Shown: piece by piece, positions 1 through 5,773 of the stretch
How the letters are laid out: each line of letters starts with the position of its first letter
Position numbering within the stretch: position 1 is the stretch's first letter
NCBI GenBank assembly: GCA_016212245.1
Contig: JACRGU010000162.1
Coordinates: 1 to 10,780 of the forward strand
Length of the DNA: 10,780 nt
From: Nitrospirota bacterium
GTDB taxonomy: Bacteria; Nitrospirota; Thermodesulfovibrionia; Thermodesulfovibrionales; SM23-35
Reading direction: 5' to 3'
Made by a program: the position numbers and the translations under genes
The notes under the pieces: generated by a model
Databases searched by the model: none
What the model saw: only the letters and a program-made list of their open reading frames with translations
Told to the model about the DNA's origin: nothing

Positions 1-228
1 GAACCGGCTTCCCTTAAGAGAAAAGATGAAACCTTCGGGTGTGGATGAATACCATTTTGCAAATGTTTCTCTCTCAAGAAGCCTATAAAAAGTGACATTC
101 AGCTCAACAGTCAAAAATTTTGTGCAATAGTATTCAAGCCAGTGTGTTCTGGAGAGATTTTCTGGATAAAAATTCCCCCTCCAGTCATCATAGAGGAAAC
201 CGCTACAGCCTATCCTTAATGTTGCCAC
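1..228 (-). CDS. DUF72 family protein, N-terminal part (runs off left edge)
   Basis: The reverse strand is open for 76 codons from a GTG at 228 to the window edge. The product begins (M)ATLRIGCSGFLYDDW, followed by RGNFYPENL, WLEYY, TVELNVTFYRL, FAKWYSSTPEGFIFSLKGSRF in order. This is the characteristic N-terminal pattern of DUF72 (TIM-barrel-like, formerly YecE family): the IGxSGxxYxxWxGxFYP opening, the ExNxTFYRLP-like strand and the TPxxFxFxxKxxR strand. Full members are usually about 240-290 residues, so roughly 70 percent is missing to the left. The start must be the GTG because an in-frame TAA lies 15 bases upstream and no ATG lies between; no strong Shine-Dalgarno is visible. The biochemical function of DUF72 is not established. 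Family assignment is confident, role unknown. Confidence 0.88.
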   Translation of the reverse strand, partial: MATLRIGCSGFLYDDWRGNFYPENLSRTHWLEYYCTKFLTVELNVTFYRLLERETFAKWYSSTPEGFIFSLKGSRF

Positions 229-267
229 TATAGAATTATTTTACCACAGATATGTAGATTAAGCTAA

Positions 268-382
268 AATAACCAATGACCAATGGTTAAATAACCAATA
301 ACCAAACCTGTCCTGACGACAGGTCAGGATTACAATAACCAAACAATCATTTGAATTTGATGATTGGTAATTGGTTATTGGA
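268..382. repeat. Cluster of ATAACCAA repeats with nested hairpins
   Basis: ATAACCAA occurs in direct orientation at 269-276, 291-298, 298-305 and 335-342, and inverted (TTGGTTAT) at 371-378. The longest inverted pair is CCAATAACCAA (295-305) against TTGGTTATTGG (371-381). Between them lies 307-329, where CCTGTC/GACAGG and CCTGAC/GTCAGG form two overlapping, mutually exclusive 6-bp stems. The block looks like a non-coding dispersed repeat of REP or MITE type, or a remnant of one. No transposase is near. Copy number elsewhere in the genome cannot be seen from here. Confidence 0.6.
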
Positions 383-394
383 GCTGGAAAGCAC

Positions 395-423
395 TTGACA
401 AAAATTCGTCATGGGCCTTAATT
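395..423 (+). promoter_or_regulatory. Candidate sigma-70 promoter of the Trm112-like gene
   Basis: A perfect TTGACA at 395-400 is followed after 17 bases by TTAATT (418-423), a poor -10 box. Transcription would start near 430, just before the AAGGAGG ribosome site at 433-439. The -35 is convincing; the -10 is not, so this is tentative. Confidence 0.4.
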
Positions 424-443
424 TGTTTTATTAAGGAGGAAAC

Positions 444-611
444 ATGGCAATAAGCAGAGAACTTCTTGAGATACTTGCATGTCCGAAGTGCAAAGGTGAT
501 ATCGTTCTGACTGAAAAAGAAGATGGCCTGATATGCGAGAGATGCAAGCTTCTCTATCCTATTAAGGACGATATACCTGTCATGCTGATTGATGAGGCCA
601 TAAAACTTTAA
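444..611 (+). CDS. Trm112-like zinc-ribbon protein (UPF0434/YcaR family)
   Basis: This 55-residue protein opens MAISRELLEILACPKCKG and contains two CxxC knuckles (Cys13/Cys16 and Cys31/Cys34), followed by LLYPIKDDIPVMLIDEA. Order and spacing match the Trm112p-like/UPF0434 family (PF03966), small proteins with a single zinc ribbon of about 55-65 residues, so it looks complete. Eukaryotic and archaeal Trm112 activates methyltransferases. The role of the bacterial short form is not well defined, though it is often found near cell-envelope genes such as lpxK and kdsB; none is present here. A clear AAGGAGG lies 4 bases before the ATG. Its stop codon overlaps the end of the convergent ferredoxin gene by 4 bases, leaving no space for a separate terminator. 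Confidence 0.85.
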   Translation: MAISRELLEILACPKCKGDIVLTEKEDGLICERCKLLYPIKDDIPVMLIDEAIKL

Positions 612-823
612 TCCTCTTCTCTATAAACCTCTATCGCTATCTCAGGGCACATCTGTGCGCACATGCTACATCCTGTACATTTCTCCATATATTTCGGGCT
701 TGCAGTGAAAAACCCATTGTTGTTGAACCTATCTTCGATAATTATAACACCTAATGGGCAAGCCGTTACACAGTAAGTACAACCCTTACACAACTCCTTG
801 TCTATTACAATCATCCCTTTCAT
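608..823 (-). CDS. Small 2x[4Fe-4S] ferredoxin, KorD/PorD-like
   Basis: A 71-residue cytoplasmic ferredoxin. Two CxxCxxCxxxCP clusters are present: Cys12, 15, 18, 22 and Cys49, 52, 55, 59, each ending in Pro, so two [4Fe-4S] clusters are expected. The separation of about 26 residues between motifs and the wording CKGCTYC...CP...NNNGF...CTGCSMCAQMCP resemble the delta subunit of 2-oxoacid:ferredoxin oxidoreductases. No alpha, beta or gamma subunit gene is in the window, so here it stands alone. The start ATG overlaps the recN stop as ATGA, with a GGGGG-rich Shine-Dalgarno about 6 bases upstream inside recN, which implies translational coupling. An alternative start at Met4 (814) would also fit the family. 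Ferredoxin identity is certain; the specific partner is not known. Confidence 0.9.
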   Translation of the reverse strand: MKGMIVIDKELCKGCTYCVTACPLGVIIIEDRFNNNGFFTASPKYMEKCTGCSMCAQMCPEIAIEVYREED

Positions 824-2463
824 CTCGTACCCCCGAGTAATTCCCTCGCATGCTTAAGAGAAACCTCTGTTATCTTACCACTCAGCATCCGCGCTATCTC
901 ATCATGCCTTTCCCTCCCTGAGAGTTCCTTTACCTCTACATACACCCGTTTATCCTTTTGCCCTTTCTCTATCTTCAGATGGAAATTTCCCATTGATGCT
1001 ATCTGTGGGAGGTGGGTTGTACAGAGCACCTGATGTTTATTCGATATTGTATTGAGTTTCTTCCCGACACTTTCTGCAGTCTTTCCTCCAATACCAGCAT
1101 CAACCTCATCGAATATGAGAATGGGTATGCTGTCAACATCTGCAAGTATGCTTTTCAAAGCGAGCATGACCCTCGAAAGCTCACCTCCAGAGGCTATCTT
1201 TGTGAGCGGCTTTGGAGGCTCCCCTGGGTTTGCAGAGAACAGAAATTCCACTTTATCAAGGCCATAAGATGTGATGGCCTCCTGCCTTATATCTATCCTA
1301 AACTCCGCATTACTGAATGCGAGTTCTTTCAATTCATTCTTGACGAGCTCCGCTATCTCTTTAGCTATCCTCTTTCTTTTTTCAGAAAGGGCAAGTGCAG
1401 CATTTAGAAGTATTCCTTCTTTTACCTTGAGTTCAGCCTCTATGGAGTCGAGCCTTTCATCCGTAAGCTCAAGGCCATTTAGCTCTTTTTCTGCCTCATC
1501 TCTGTATATGAGGATAGTTTTGATCCCCTCGCCATACTTCCTTTCGAGCCTTTTGATTAATTCAAGTCTTTCTTCGATTTCAGCGAGTCTTTCAGGTTCG
1601 AGGTCATATTTATCTTTATATCCTCTGAGGGAGATGGCTGCATCCTCAATTAATGGGAGGGCTGACTCAAGCATCTTCAGTGTCTCAGATACGTTTTGGT
1701 CTATGGAAGACATTTCTCTCACCTTTGCTATAATAGATGAAAGCCTTTCCATACATGAACCCTCAGAACCATAGAGCATTGAATAGGCTGTCTCTGTCAG
1801 TTCATTTAATCTGCTCAGGTTCGATAAAATTGTCCTCTCTTCAATCAGTACCTCTTTCTCGCCAGGTTTCAGAGAGGCTGCATCTATTTCGTTAATCTGA
1901 AACCTTAATAGATCAAGTCTGTGTGACCTCTCTTTCACCTTTTCCCTTAGTTCTGAACTCTCCTTTTTAAGTGCCTGGACCTCTTTATAAAAGGATTCTA
2001 CCTTTTCTCTGTCATCCTGAAGTTTGCCGTATGAATCAAGAAGAAGCCTATGTTTATCAATAGACATAAGGCTCTGGTGTTCATGCTGTCCGTGAATGTC
2101 AACGAGAGATTTGCCGACCTCTGCGAGGCTCTGCAGGTTTACCATCGTGTCATTTATATATGCCCTGCTCTTACCTGTAGCAGAAATAGACCTCCTGAGG
2201 ATAAGGCCCTCAGATACATCAATGCCAATATCAGGAAGTTCATTATATCCCTCTACTTCAAAATATGCCTGCACAACCGCCTCTTTTTCTCCTGATCTGA
2301 TTAAATCCGACTGTGCCCTGTCACCGAGGGCAAGCCCGAGTGCATCAACTATTATGGATTTCCCTGCTCCTGTCTCACCTGTGAGCACATTAAGCCCACC
2401 TTCAAATCTCACTGTCAGGTCATCAATGATGGCAAGATTTTTAATCCTGAGCTCTTTCAGCAT
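820..2463 (-). CDS. recN: DNA repair protein RecN
   Basis: RecN is an SMC-like ATPase that acts in recombinational repair of double-strand breaks. The 547-residue product is full length for the family (about 550). It opens MLKELRIKNLAIIDDL, has a Walker A GETGAGKS at 29-36, a GQHEHQ segment at 125-130, a long charged coiled-coil-like arm from about 150 to 370, an ABC signature ASGGELSR at 424-431, a Walker B ILIFDE at 448-453 followed by DAGIGG, and a switch histidine in CTTHLPQIA near 484. The opening residues fix the start at 2463 although no Shine-Dalgarno precedes it. The gene is divergent from rho and ends in an ATGA overlap with a ferredoxin. I see no LexA-box-like palindrome in front of it. 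Confidence 0.97.
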   Translation of the reverse strand: MLKELRIKNLAIIDDLTVRFEGGLNVLTGETGAGKSIIVDALGLALGDRAQSDLIRSGEKEAVVQAYFEVEGYNELPDIGIDVSEGLILRRSISATGKSRAYINDTMVNLQSLAEVGKSLVDIHGQHEHQSLMSIDKHRLLLDSYGKLQDDREKVESFYKEVQALKKESSELREKVKERSHRLDLLRFQINEIDAASLKPGEKEVLIEERTILSNLSRLNELTETAYSMLYGSEGSCMERLSSIIAKVREMSSIDQNVSETLKMLESALPLIEDAAISLRGYKDKYDLEPERLAEIEERLELIKRLERKYGEGIKTILIYRDEAEKELNGLELTDERLDSIEAELKVKEGILLNAALALSEKRKRIAKEIAELVKNELKELAFSNAEFRIDIRQEAITSYGLDKVEFLFSANPGEPPKPLTKIASGGELSRVMLALKSILADVDSIPILIFDEVDAGIGGKTAESVGKKLNTISNKHQVLCTTHLPQIASMGNFHLKIEKGQKDKRVYVEVKELSGRERHDEIARMLSGKITEVSLKHARELLGGTR

Positions 2464-2476
2464 ATATGTTAAGTTT

Positions 2477-2507
2477 ATTATATAATAAAGAAAATTATGC
2501 GTGTCAT
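2477..2507 (-). promoter_or_regulatory. Candidate recN promoter, near-leaderless
   Basis: Read on the minus strand, TATAAT (2482-2477) is preceded after 19 bases by ATGACA (2507-2502), five of six matches to TTGACA. The spacer is long. Transcription would start near 2470, only about seven bases before the recN ATG at 2463. This agrees with the absence of a Shine-Dalgarno. The site is inferred from sequence alone. Confidence 0.4.
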
Positions 2508-2548
2508 TCCCTATTTAATACCATTTGACCTTCAGAGTTCGACAGGTG

Positions 2549-2578
2549 TTGACAAAGGCATATATCTTTTAGTATTTT
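2549..2578 (+). promoter_or_regulatory. Candidate rho promoter
   Basis: A perfect TTGACA lies at 2549-2554, with TATTTT at 2573-2578 after 18 bases (or TAGTAT at 2570-2575 after 15). Transcription from here would give a leader of about 115 bases before rho, containing the hairpin at 2627-2659. The -35 is strong and the -10 moderate. Confidence 0.45.
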
Positions 2579-2626
2579 AATCTATAGTATCTTAATTTAA
2601 AAAGAAACCTGTTCTCCATGTTTAAA

Positions 2627-2659
2627 AACCCCCGTGGATAGGCATAGTCCTATCGGGTT
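2627..2659 (+). promoter_or_regulatory. Hairpin in the rho leader
   Basis: GATAGG (2637-2642) pairs perfectly with CCTATC (2649-2654) around a CATAGT loop. The stem is extended by AACCC (2627-2631) with GGGTT (2655-2659) across a five-base bulge. No T-run follows, so it is not an intrinsic terminator. It lies about 40 bases before the rho start. In Escherichia coli, rho is autoregulated by attenuation in its leader, so a regulatory role here is plausible but unproven. Confidence 0.4.
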
Positions 2660-2701
2660 ATATAAAAACCACCATATAAGAAACCAAAAGAGGAGTTAAT
2701 G

Positions 2702-3961
2702 ATGGGAACTATCTCAATTTCTGAATTAAAGGAAAAGACTATTGATGAACTTACAGAGGTTGCAAGAGAACTCAGAGTAGAAGGCGCCAGCGGTATGAGA
2801 AAACAGGACCTTATATTTGCAATACTCCAGGCACAGACAGAAAAAACAGGATATGTATTTTCAGCAGGGGTGCTTGAAATCCTCCCTGATGGCTTTGGCT
2901 TCCTGAGGTCACCTGACTACAGTTATCTTCCAGGGCCTGACGATATATATGTATCGCCATCACAGATAAGGAGGTTTAATCTGAGAACTGGTGACCTTGT
3001 CTCAGGCCAGATAAGGCCACCCAAGGAAAGTGAAAGGTATTTTGCCCTTCTCAAGGTAGAGGCAATAAACCACGAATCTCCAGAAGATAATGTAACCAGG
3101 CCTCTCTTCGATAACCTGATACCTTACTATCCGACAGAGAGGATAAAACTCGAATACGACCTTAATGATTATTCTACAAGGGTCATGGAGTTCATAACAC
3201 CTATCGGTATGGGCCAGAGAGGTATGATAGTCGCTGCACCCAGAACCGGCAAAACCATGCTCCTCCAGTCTATAGCAAAGGCAATAAAGAAAAACCACCG
3301 CGATATACATCTGATAATACTTTTGATAGATGAAAGACCTGAAGAAGTAACAGACTGGAAGCGGCAGGTTCCAATAGCAGAGATAATAAGCTCGACCTTT
3401 GATGAACCACCGCAGAGACACTGCCAGGTCTCGGAGATGGTTATTGAAAGGGCAAAGCGACTTGTCGAATGCAAACGCAATGCTGTAATACTCCTTGACA
3501 GCATAACAAGGCTCGCGAGGGCTTATAATGCTATAATACCAACCAGTGGCAAAGTCCTTTCAGGCGGTCTTGACGCAAATGCACTCCAGAAACCGAAGAG
3601 ATTCTTCGGTACTGCAAGAAATATAGAGAATGGTGGAAGCCTCACAATAATGGCAACTGCGCTTGTAGATACAGGAAGCAGGATGGATGATGTCATATTC
3701 GAGGAATTCAAAGGCACTGGGAACATGGAACTGCACCTCGACAGAAAGCTAGTTGACAAGAGGATATTCCCGAGCATTGACATCAATGCGTCCGGCACAA
3801 GAAAGGAAGAGTTGCTCGTAGATAAGGATGTCTTAAACAAAATGTGGATATTGAGAAAGGTCCTTACCCCCTTGAGCACAGTCGAGAGCATGGAATTCCT
3901 CCTCGGGAAACTCACGGGCACAAAGAGTAATAAGGACTTTCTGGAAATGATGAACAAATAA
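2702..3961 (+). CDS. rho: Transcription termination factor Rho
   Basis: Rho is the hexameric RNA-dependent ATPase/translocase that ends transcription. The product is 419-420 residues, as in Escherichia coli (419). In order it shows the Rho N-terminal helical domain (SISELKEKTIDEL to about 47), a cold-shock-like RNA-binding domain (about 55-125, including LPDGFGFLRSP and DDIYVSPSQIRRFNLRTGD), a Walker A region APRTGKT (180-186), a Walker B-like stretch LIILLIDERPEEVTDW (205-220), LLDSITRLARAYN (265-277), and the Q/R-loop region PTSGKVLSGGLDANALQKPKR (281-301). Two ATGs are adjacent (2699 and 2702). The GAGGAG at 2690-2695 is six bases from the second and only three from the first, so 2702 is preferred. 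A membrane protein starts 7 bases after the stop. rpmE, a common neighbour, is absent. Confidence 0.98.
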   Translation: MGTISISELKEKTIDELTEVARELRVEGASGMRKQDLIFAILQAQTEKTGYVFSAGVLEILPDGFGFLRSPDYSYLPGPDDIYVSPSQIRRFNLRTGDLVSGQIRPPKESERYFALLKVEAINHESPEDNVTRPLFDNLIPYYPTERIKLEYDLNDYSTRVMEFITPIGMGQRGMIVAAPRTGKTMLLQSIAKAIKKNHRDIHLIILLIDERPEEVTDWKRQVPIAEIISSTFDEPPQRHCQVSEMVIERAKRLVECKRNAVILLDSITRLARAYNAIIPTSGKVLSGGLDANALQKPKRFFGTARNIENGGSLTIMATALVDTGSRMDDVIFEEFKGTGNMELHLDRKLVDKRIFPSIDINASGTRKEELLVDKDVLNKMWILRKVLTPLSTVESMEFLLGKLTGTKSNKDFLEMMNK

Positions 3962-3968
3962 CCTCCTG

Positions 3969-4271
3969 ATGGATGACAGAAGGAAGTTTAAAAGATACAT
4001 TGTTGCAGGAGCTATATTCGGTGGGGTTATAAGTCTTACAATCTCCATCCTCATGGATACAATTTATGGAGACTCACTTCAGGGGACATGGAGAGATGCC
4101 ATAGCAAAAGACCTTAACAGACTCTTCTCCCTTTCTGTGACTTCAGACAGCCTCTCTGTAATCATTGTTTTTATCTTCATCCTCGCCATCTTAAGCCTTT
4201 TTGGCAGTTTCATGGGAGTGCTCTTTATACTCATTATTTATAAATTCTTCAACCTCCTGCATGAGAAATAG
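3969..4271 (+). CDS. Small membrane protein of unknown function
   Basis: I do not recognise this 100-residue product. It starts MDDRRKFKRYIVAG with a basic N-terminus, then a hydrophobic segment at about 11-29 (VAGAIFGGVISLTISILMD), a polar stretch with a central amphipathic region (31-60), and a long hydrophobic part at about 62-95 that could hold one long or two short helices, ending KFFNLLHEK. It begins 7 bases after the rho stop and its end overlaps the thioesterase start by 11 bases, so it is probably co-transcribed with both. No Shine-Dalgarno precedes the ATG (the upstream bases CCTCCT are the complement of one), so translation may depend on coupling to rho. The coding arrangement makes it probably real. 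Confidence 0.65.
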   Translation: MDDRRKFKRYIVAGAIFGGVISLTISILMDTIYGDSLQGTWRDAIAKDLNRLFSLSVTSDSLSVIIVFIFILAILSLFGSFMGVLFILIIYKFFNLLHEK

Positions 4272-4659
4272 ACTGGAAGATGATAATTACTGCTTTGTGT
4301 GTGGAGAGAAAAATCCATACGGCCTTCATCTTAAATTCTCTATTCATGAAGGGAAGGCATCAGCTGAATTTATTCCACAGAAATTACACCAGGGTTACAA
4401 AGATATAGTCCACGGTGGTATAATCTCTACACTTATTGACGAGGCGATGGTCAAGGTTGTTCTGATGCAGGGAATACCTGCTGTTACCGCAGAGATCACA
4501 GTAAGGTTTAAGAATCCCCTCATGGTTGGAGAAAAGGTAATTGTCGAGGCGACCATAACAAAAATGGATAAAAAAATTATTGAGACATCGGCAAGGATTA
4601 AAAAACCAGATGACACACTAATAGCCGAAGGCCATGCCAAACTCTTAAGGCATGATTAA
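4261..4659 (+). CDS. Hotdog-fold (PaaI-type) thioesterase
   Basis: The 132-residue product carries CFVCGEKNPYGLHL at residues 11-24 and VHGGIISTLIDEAM at 50-63, then ITVRFKNPLMVGE and a C-terminal strand TLIAEGHAKLL. The HGG turn followed by a long helix containing Asp60/Glu61 is the acyl-CoA-binding hallmark of the PaaI-type hotdog family, which hydrolyses acyl-CoA thioesters in the cytoplasm. The N-terminal CxxCGxxNPxGL motif marks the subgroup of about 130-150 residues in which the conserved block sits close to the N-terminus. For that reason the ATG at 4261 is chosen over an in-frame ATG at 4201, which would add 20 residues read from inside the previous gene. Substrate cannot be told. It overlaps the preceding membrane-protein gene by 11 bases. 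Confidence 0.88.
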   Translation: MRNRLEDDNYCFVCGEKNPYGLHLKFSIHEGKASAEFIPQKLHQGYKDIVHGGIISTLIDEAMVKVVLMQGIPAVTAEITVRFKNPLMVGEKVIVEATITKMDKKIIETSARIKKPDDTLIAEGHAKLLRHD

Positions 4660-4810
4660 AAGAGACCTCCCTGTTGTAATCCTGCTTCTCCTTCTCTCTT
4701 TTATCGGAGCCCTCACGCACACGCTGCCATCCCCTGAAAGACCCGAAGACGTTTATCTATTAACTCTTTTGCATTTCTGCAAATGGTTTTGCACAGATAC
4801 AATGTTATAG
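4652..4810 (+). CDS. Possible 52-residue hydrophobic/exported small protein
   Basis: An ATG overlapping the thioesterase stop by 8 bases opens a 52-codon frame. The product starts MIKRDLPVVILLLLLSFIGA, which looks like a signal peptide or membrane anchor, followed by THTLPSPERPEDVYLL and a cysteine-containing tail. AAGG lies only one base before the ATG, so initiation would depend on coupling. The hydrophobic start after basic residues suggests a real gene or the beginning of a larger gene that has decayed. No family recognised. Confidence 0.4.
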   Translation: MIKRDLPVVILLLLLSFIGALTHTLPSPERPEDVYLLTLLHFCKWFCTDTML

Positions 4811-4845
4811 TAAAAATATTTTCTTTAAAATCAAAAGGTTAACCA

Positions 4846-4860
4846 TGGCATCAAAAATGC
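4846..4860 (+). promoter_or_regulatory. Candidate sigma-54 (-24/-12) promoter
   Basis: TGGCA at 4846-4850 and ATGC at 4857-4860 place GG (4847-4848) and GC (4859-4860) exactly ten bases apart, as in the TGGCAC-N5-TTGCA consensus (mismatches at the sixth base and at the first T of TTGC). Transcription would start near 4872 and give a leader of about 35 bases to the ATG at 4907, with AAGGAGG inside it. An 8-bp palindrome GGTTAACC (4837-4844) lies just upstream. A NtrC-type activator gene occurs in the same window (7998-9365). No start-site data support it. Confidence 0.5.
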
Positions 4861-4906
4861 TTGATATAATAAAATGAAAATGAGCATTAAGAATAAGGAG
4901 GTCGCG

Positions 4907-5239
4907 ATGAAAACAAACAGCGTATCAAAGAAATGGGCATACTTTGGTGCTGGTGTGGGGGTAGTTCTATTTGCAATATTCGGTCTCCTCCCTGGCTCCT
5001 TCCTCGGCGGAGTAATGGGATTGAATATAGCTGGCAAGCTTTTTGGTTATCCTGTAGAGCCAGGTGTAGTGCCGAGAATAATCTTAGCTATCTCTATGCT
5101 TATAGGTGTAATGGCTGCTGGAATTATGTTTATTGTGGGTTTCTCAACACTCGGATGGCTTTTAGGCACAGTGGTTAATATTGTAACAGGCAAGAAAAAG
5201 GCGATTGAGGCTGAAGAAACAGCTAAGAAGATTCCATAA
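4907..5239 (+). CDS. Tandem-paralog membrane protein A (unknown function)
   Basis: A 110-residue membrane protein of unrecognised family. The N-terminus is basic (MKTNSVSKKW), followed by a glycine-rich hydrophobic segment (about 12-45, including FGLLPGSFLGGVMGLNIAGKLFG), a short loop with PVEPG, and a second hydrophobic region (about 58-92), ending in a charged tail (GKKKAIEAEETAKKIP). This suggests two to four membrane segments with the tail in the cytoplasm. AAGGAGG (4895-4901) lies five bases before the ATG at 4907. An in-frame ATG at 4874 is rejected because it has no ribosome site and lies at the predicted transcription start. It shares FGLLPG and PVEPG at equivalent positions with the next gene, from which it is 29 bases away. 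Confidence 0.82.
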   Translation: MKTNSVSKKWAYFGAGVGVVLFAIFGLLPGSFLGGVMGLNIAGKLFGYPVEPGVVPRIILAISMLIGVMAAGIMFIVGFSTLGWLLGTVVNIVTGKKKAIEAEETAKKIP

Positions 5240-5268
5240 TAAATTAAAATCAAAAAGGAGGGGTTAAC

Positions 5269-5613
5269 ATGAAAGACGAAAGAAAAAATACCTTAAGGAT
5301 CGGAAGGAACATTGGAGCAGTTCTGGGTGTAATTGTATTCCTGATATTCGGGCTTCTTCCGGGGTTTTATTTTGGAAGTTACGGAACTCTTGTGATACTT
5401 TCGCATCTCTTTGGCGGTCCGGTGGAGCCGGGTACAATCGTAAGGATATTAACTGTTGTCGGGGCTGTCCTCGGTATCTTCTGCATCGGTGCTGTTAGCA
5501 TCGTAGTTGGCTCTGTTATAGGCACTACCATCGCTTATGCTACTGATGTGGTTGGAAGCCTTATAAAGGGACGGCCAGAAACAGCCGAGACAGAGACGGT
5601 AGAAGTAAAATAA
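5269..5613 (+). CDS. Tandem-paralog membrane protein B (unknown function)
   Basis: A 114-residue paralog of the preceding product. Both have an IFGLLPG block about 25 residues in, a glycine/aromatic stretch, then LFGGPVEPG (LFGYPVEPG in the first), a second hydrophobic region with VGSVIGTTIAYATDVVGSLIKG, and a charged C-terminal tail rich in Glu (PETAETETVEVK). Arrangement and similar length point to a local duplication that has diverged considerably. AAGGAGGGG precedes the ATG at good distance. An intrinsic terminator follows the stop by about 25 bases, so the pair probably forms a two-gene unit. Function unknown; the glycine-rich hairpins could suggest a membrane-curving or stress-related role, but that is speculation. 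Confidence 0.82.
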   Translation: MKDERKNTLRIGRNIGAVLGVIVFLIFGLLPGFYFGSYGTLVILSHLFGGPVEPGTIVRILTVVGAVLGIFCIGAVSIVVGSVIGTTIAYATDVVGSLIKGRPETAETETVEVK

Positions 5614-5637
5614 ATTATTGCCCAAATACTACTATTC

Positions 5638-5676
5638 AAATAGGGGTAAGAGTTTCTTGCCCCTATTTTTTGTTTT
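5638..5676 (+). terminator. Rho-independent terminator
   Basis: AAATAGGGGTAAG (5638-5650) pairs with CTTGCCCCTATTT (5656-5668) around the five-base loop AGTTT, a 13-bp stem with one T-G wobble, followed by a T-rich tail to 5676. It closes the tandem-paralog operon and separates it from the cytochrome operon. Confidence 0.93.
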
Positions 5677-5773
5677 ATAACTACTCCTTAAAAATTCGGT
5701 TTGTCTTATATCACCCTTGTTTTAGAAAGATAAAAAGATAACTTTCATCTTAAACGAAAACAGGGGAGGGAAT

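Noticed and set aside
268..382. CRISPR array
   Set aside because: Repeats are only 8-11 bases, irregularly spaced, partly adjacent and inverted; no cas genes.
1012..1407. 131-codon open frame on the + strand
   Set aside because: Antisense to the conserved ATPase half of recN and lacks a ribosome site or recognisable motif.
1271..1774. 167-codon open frame on the + strand, Ser/Leu-rich
   Set aside because: It lies wholly antisense to recN, whose motifs are complete; the low-complexity composition is typical of the complement of a coiled-coil gene.
3523..3957. 144-codon open frame on the - strand
   Set aside because: Antisense to the most conserved part of rho; no independent evidence of coding.
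4874..4906. Upstream ATG of the first tandem paralog
   Set aside because: No Shine-Dalgarno and at the predicted transcription start; ATG 4907 has AAGGAGG at ideal distance.
5677..5773. Promoter of the cytochrome operon
   Set aside because: A promoter must exist here after the terminator, but neither a convincing -35/-10 pair nor a GG-N10-GC element could be picked out.
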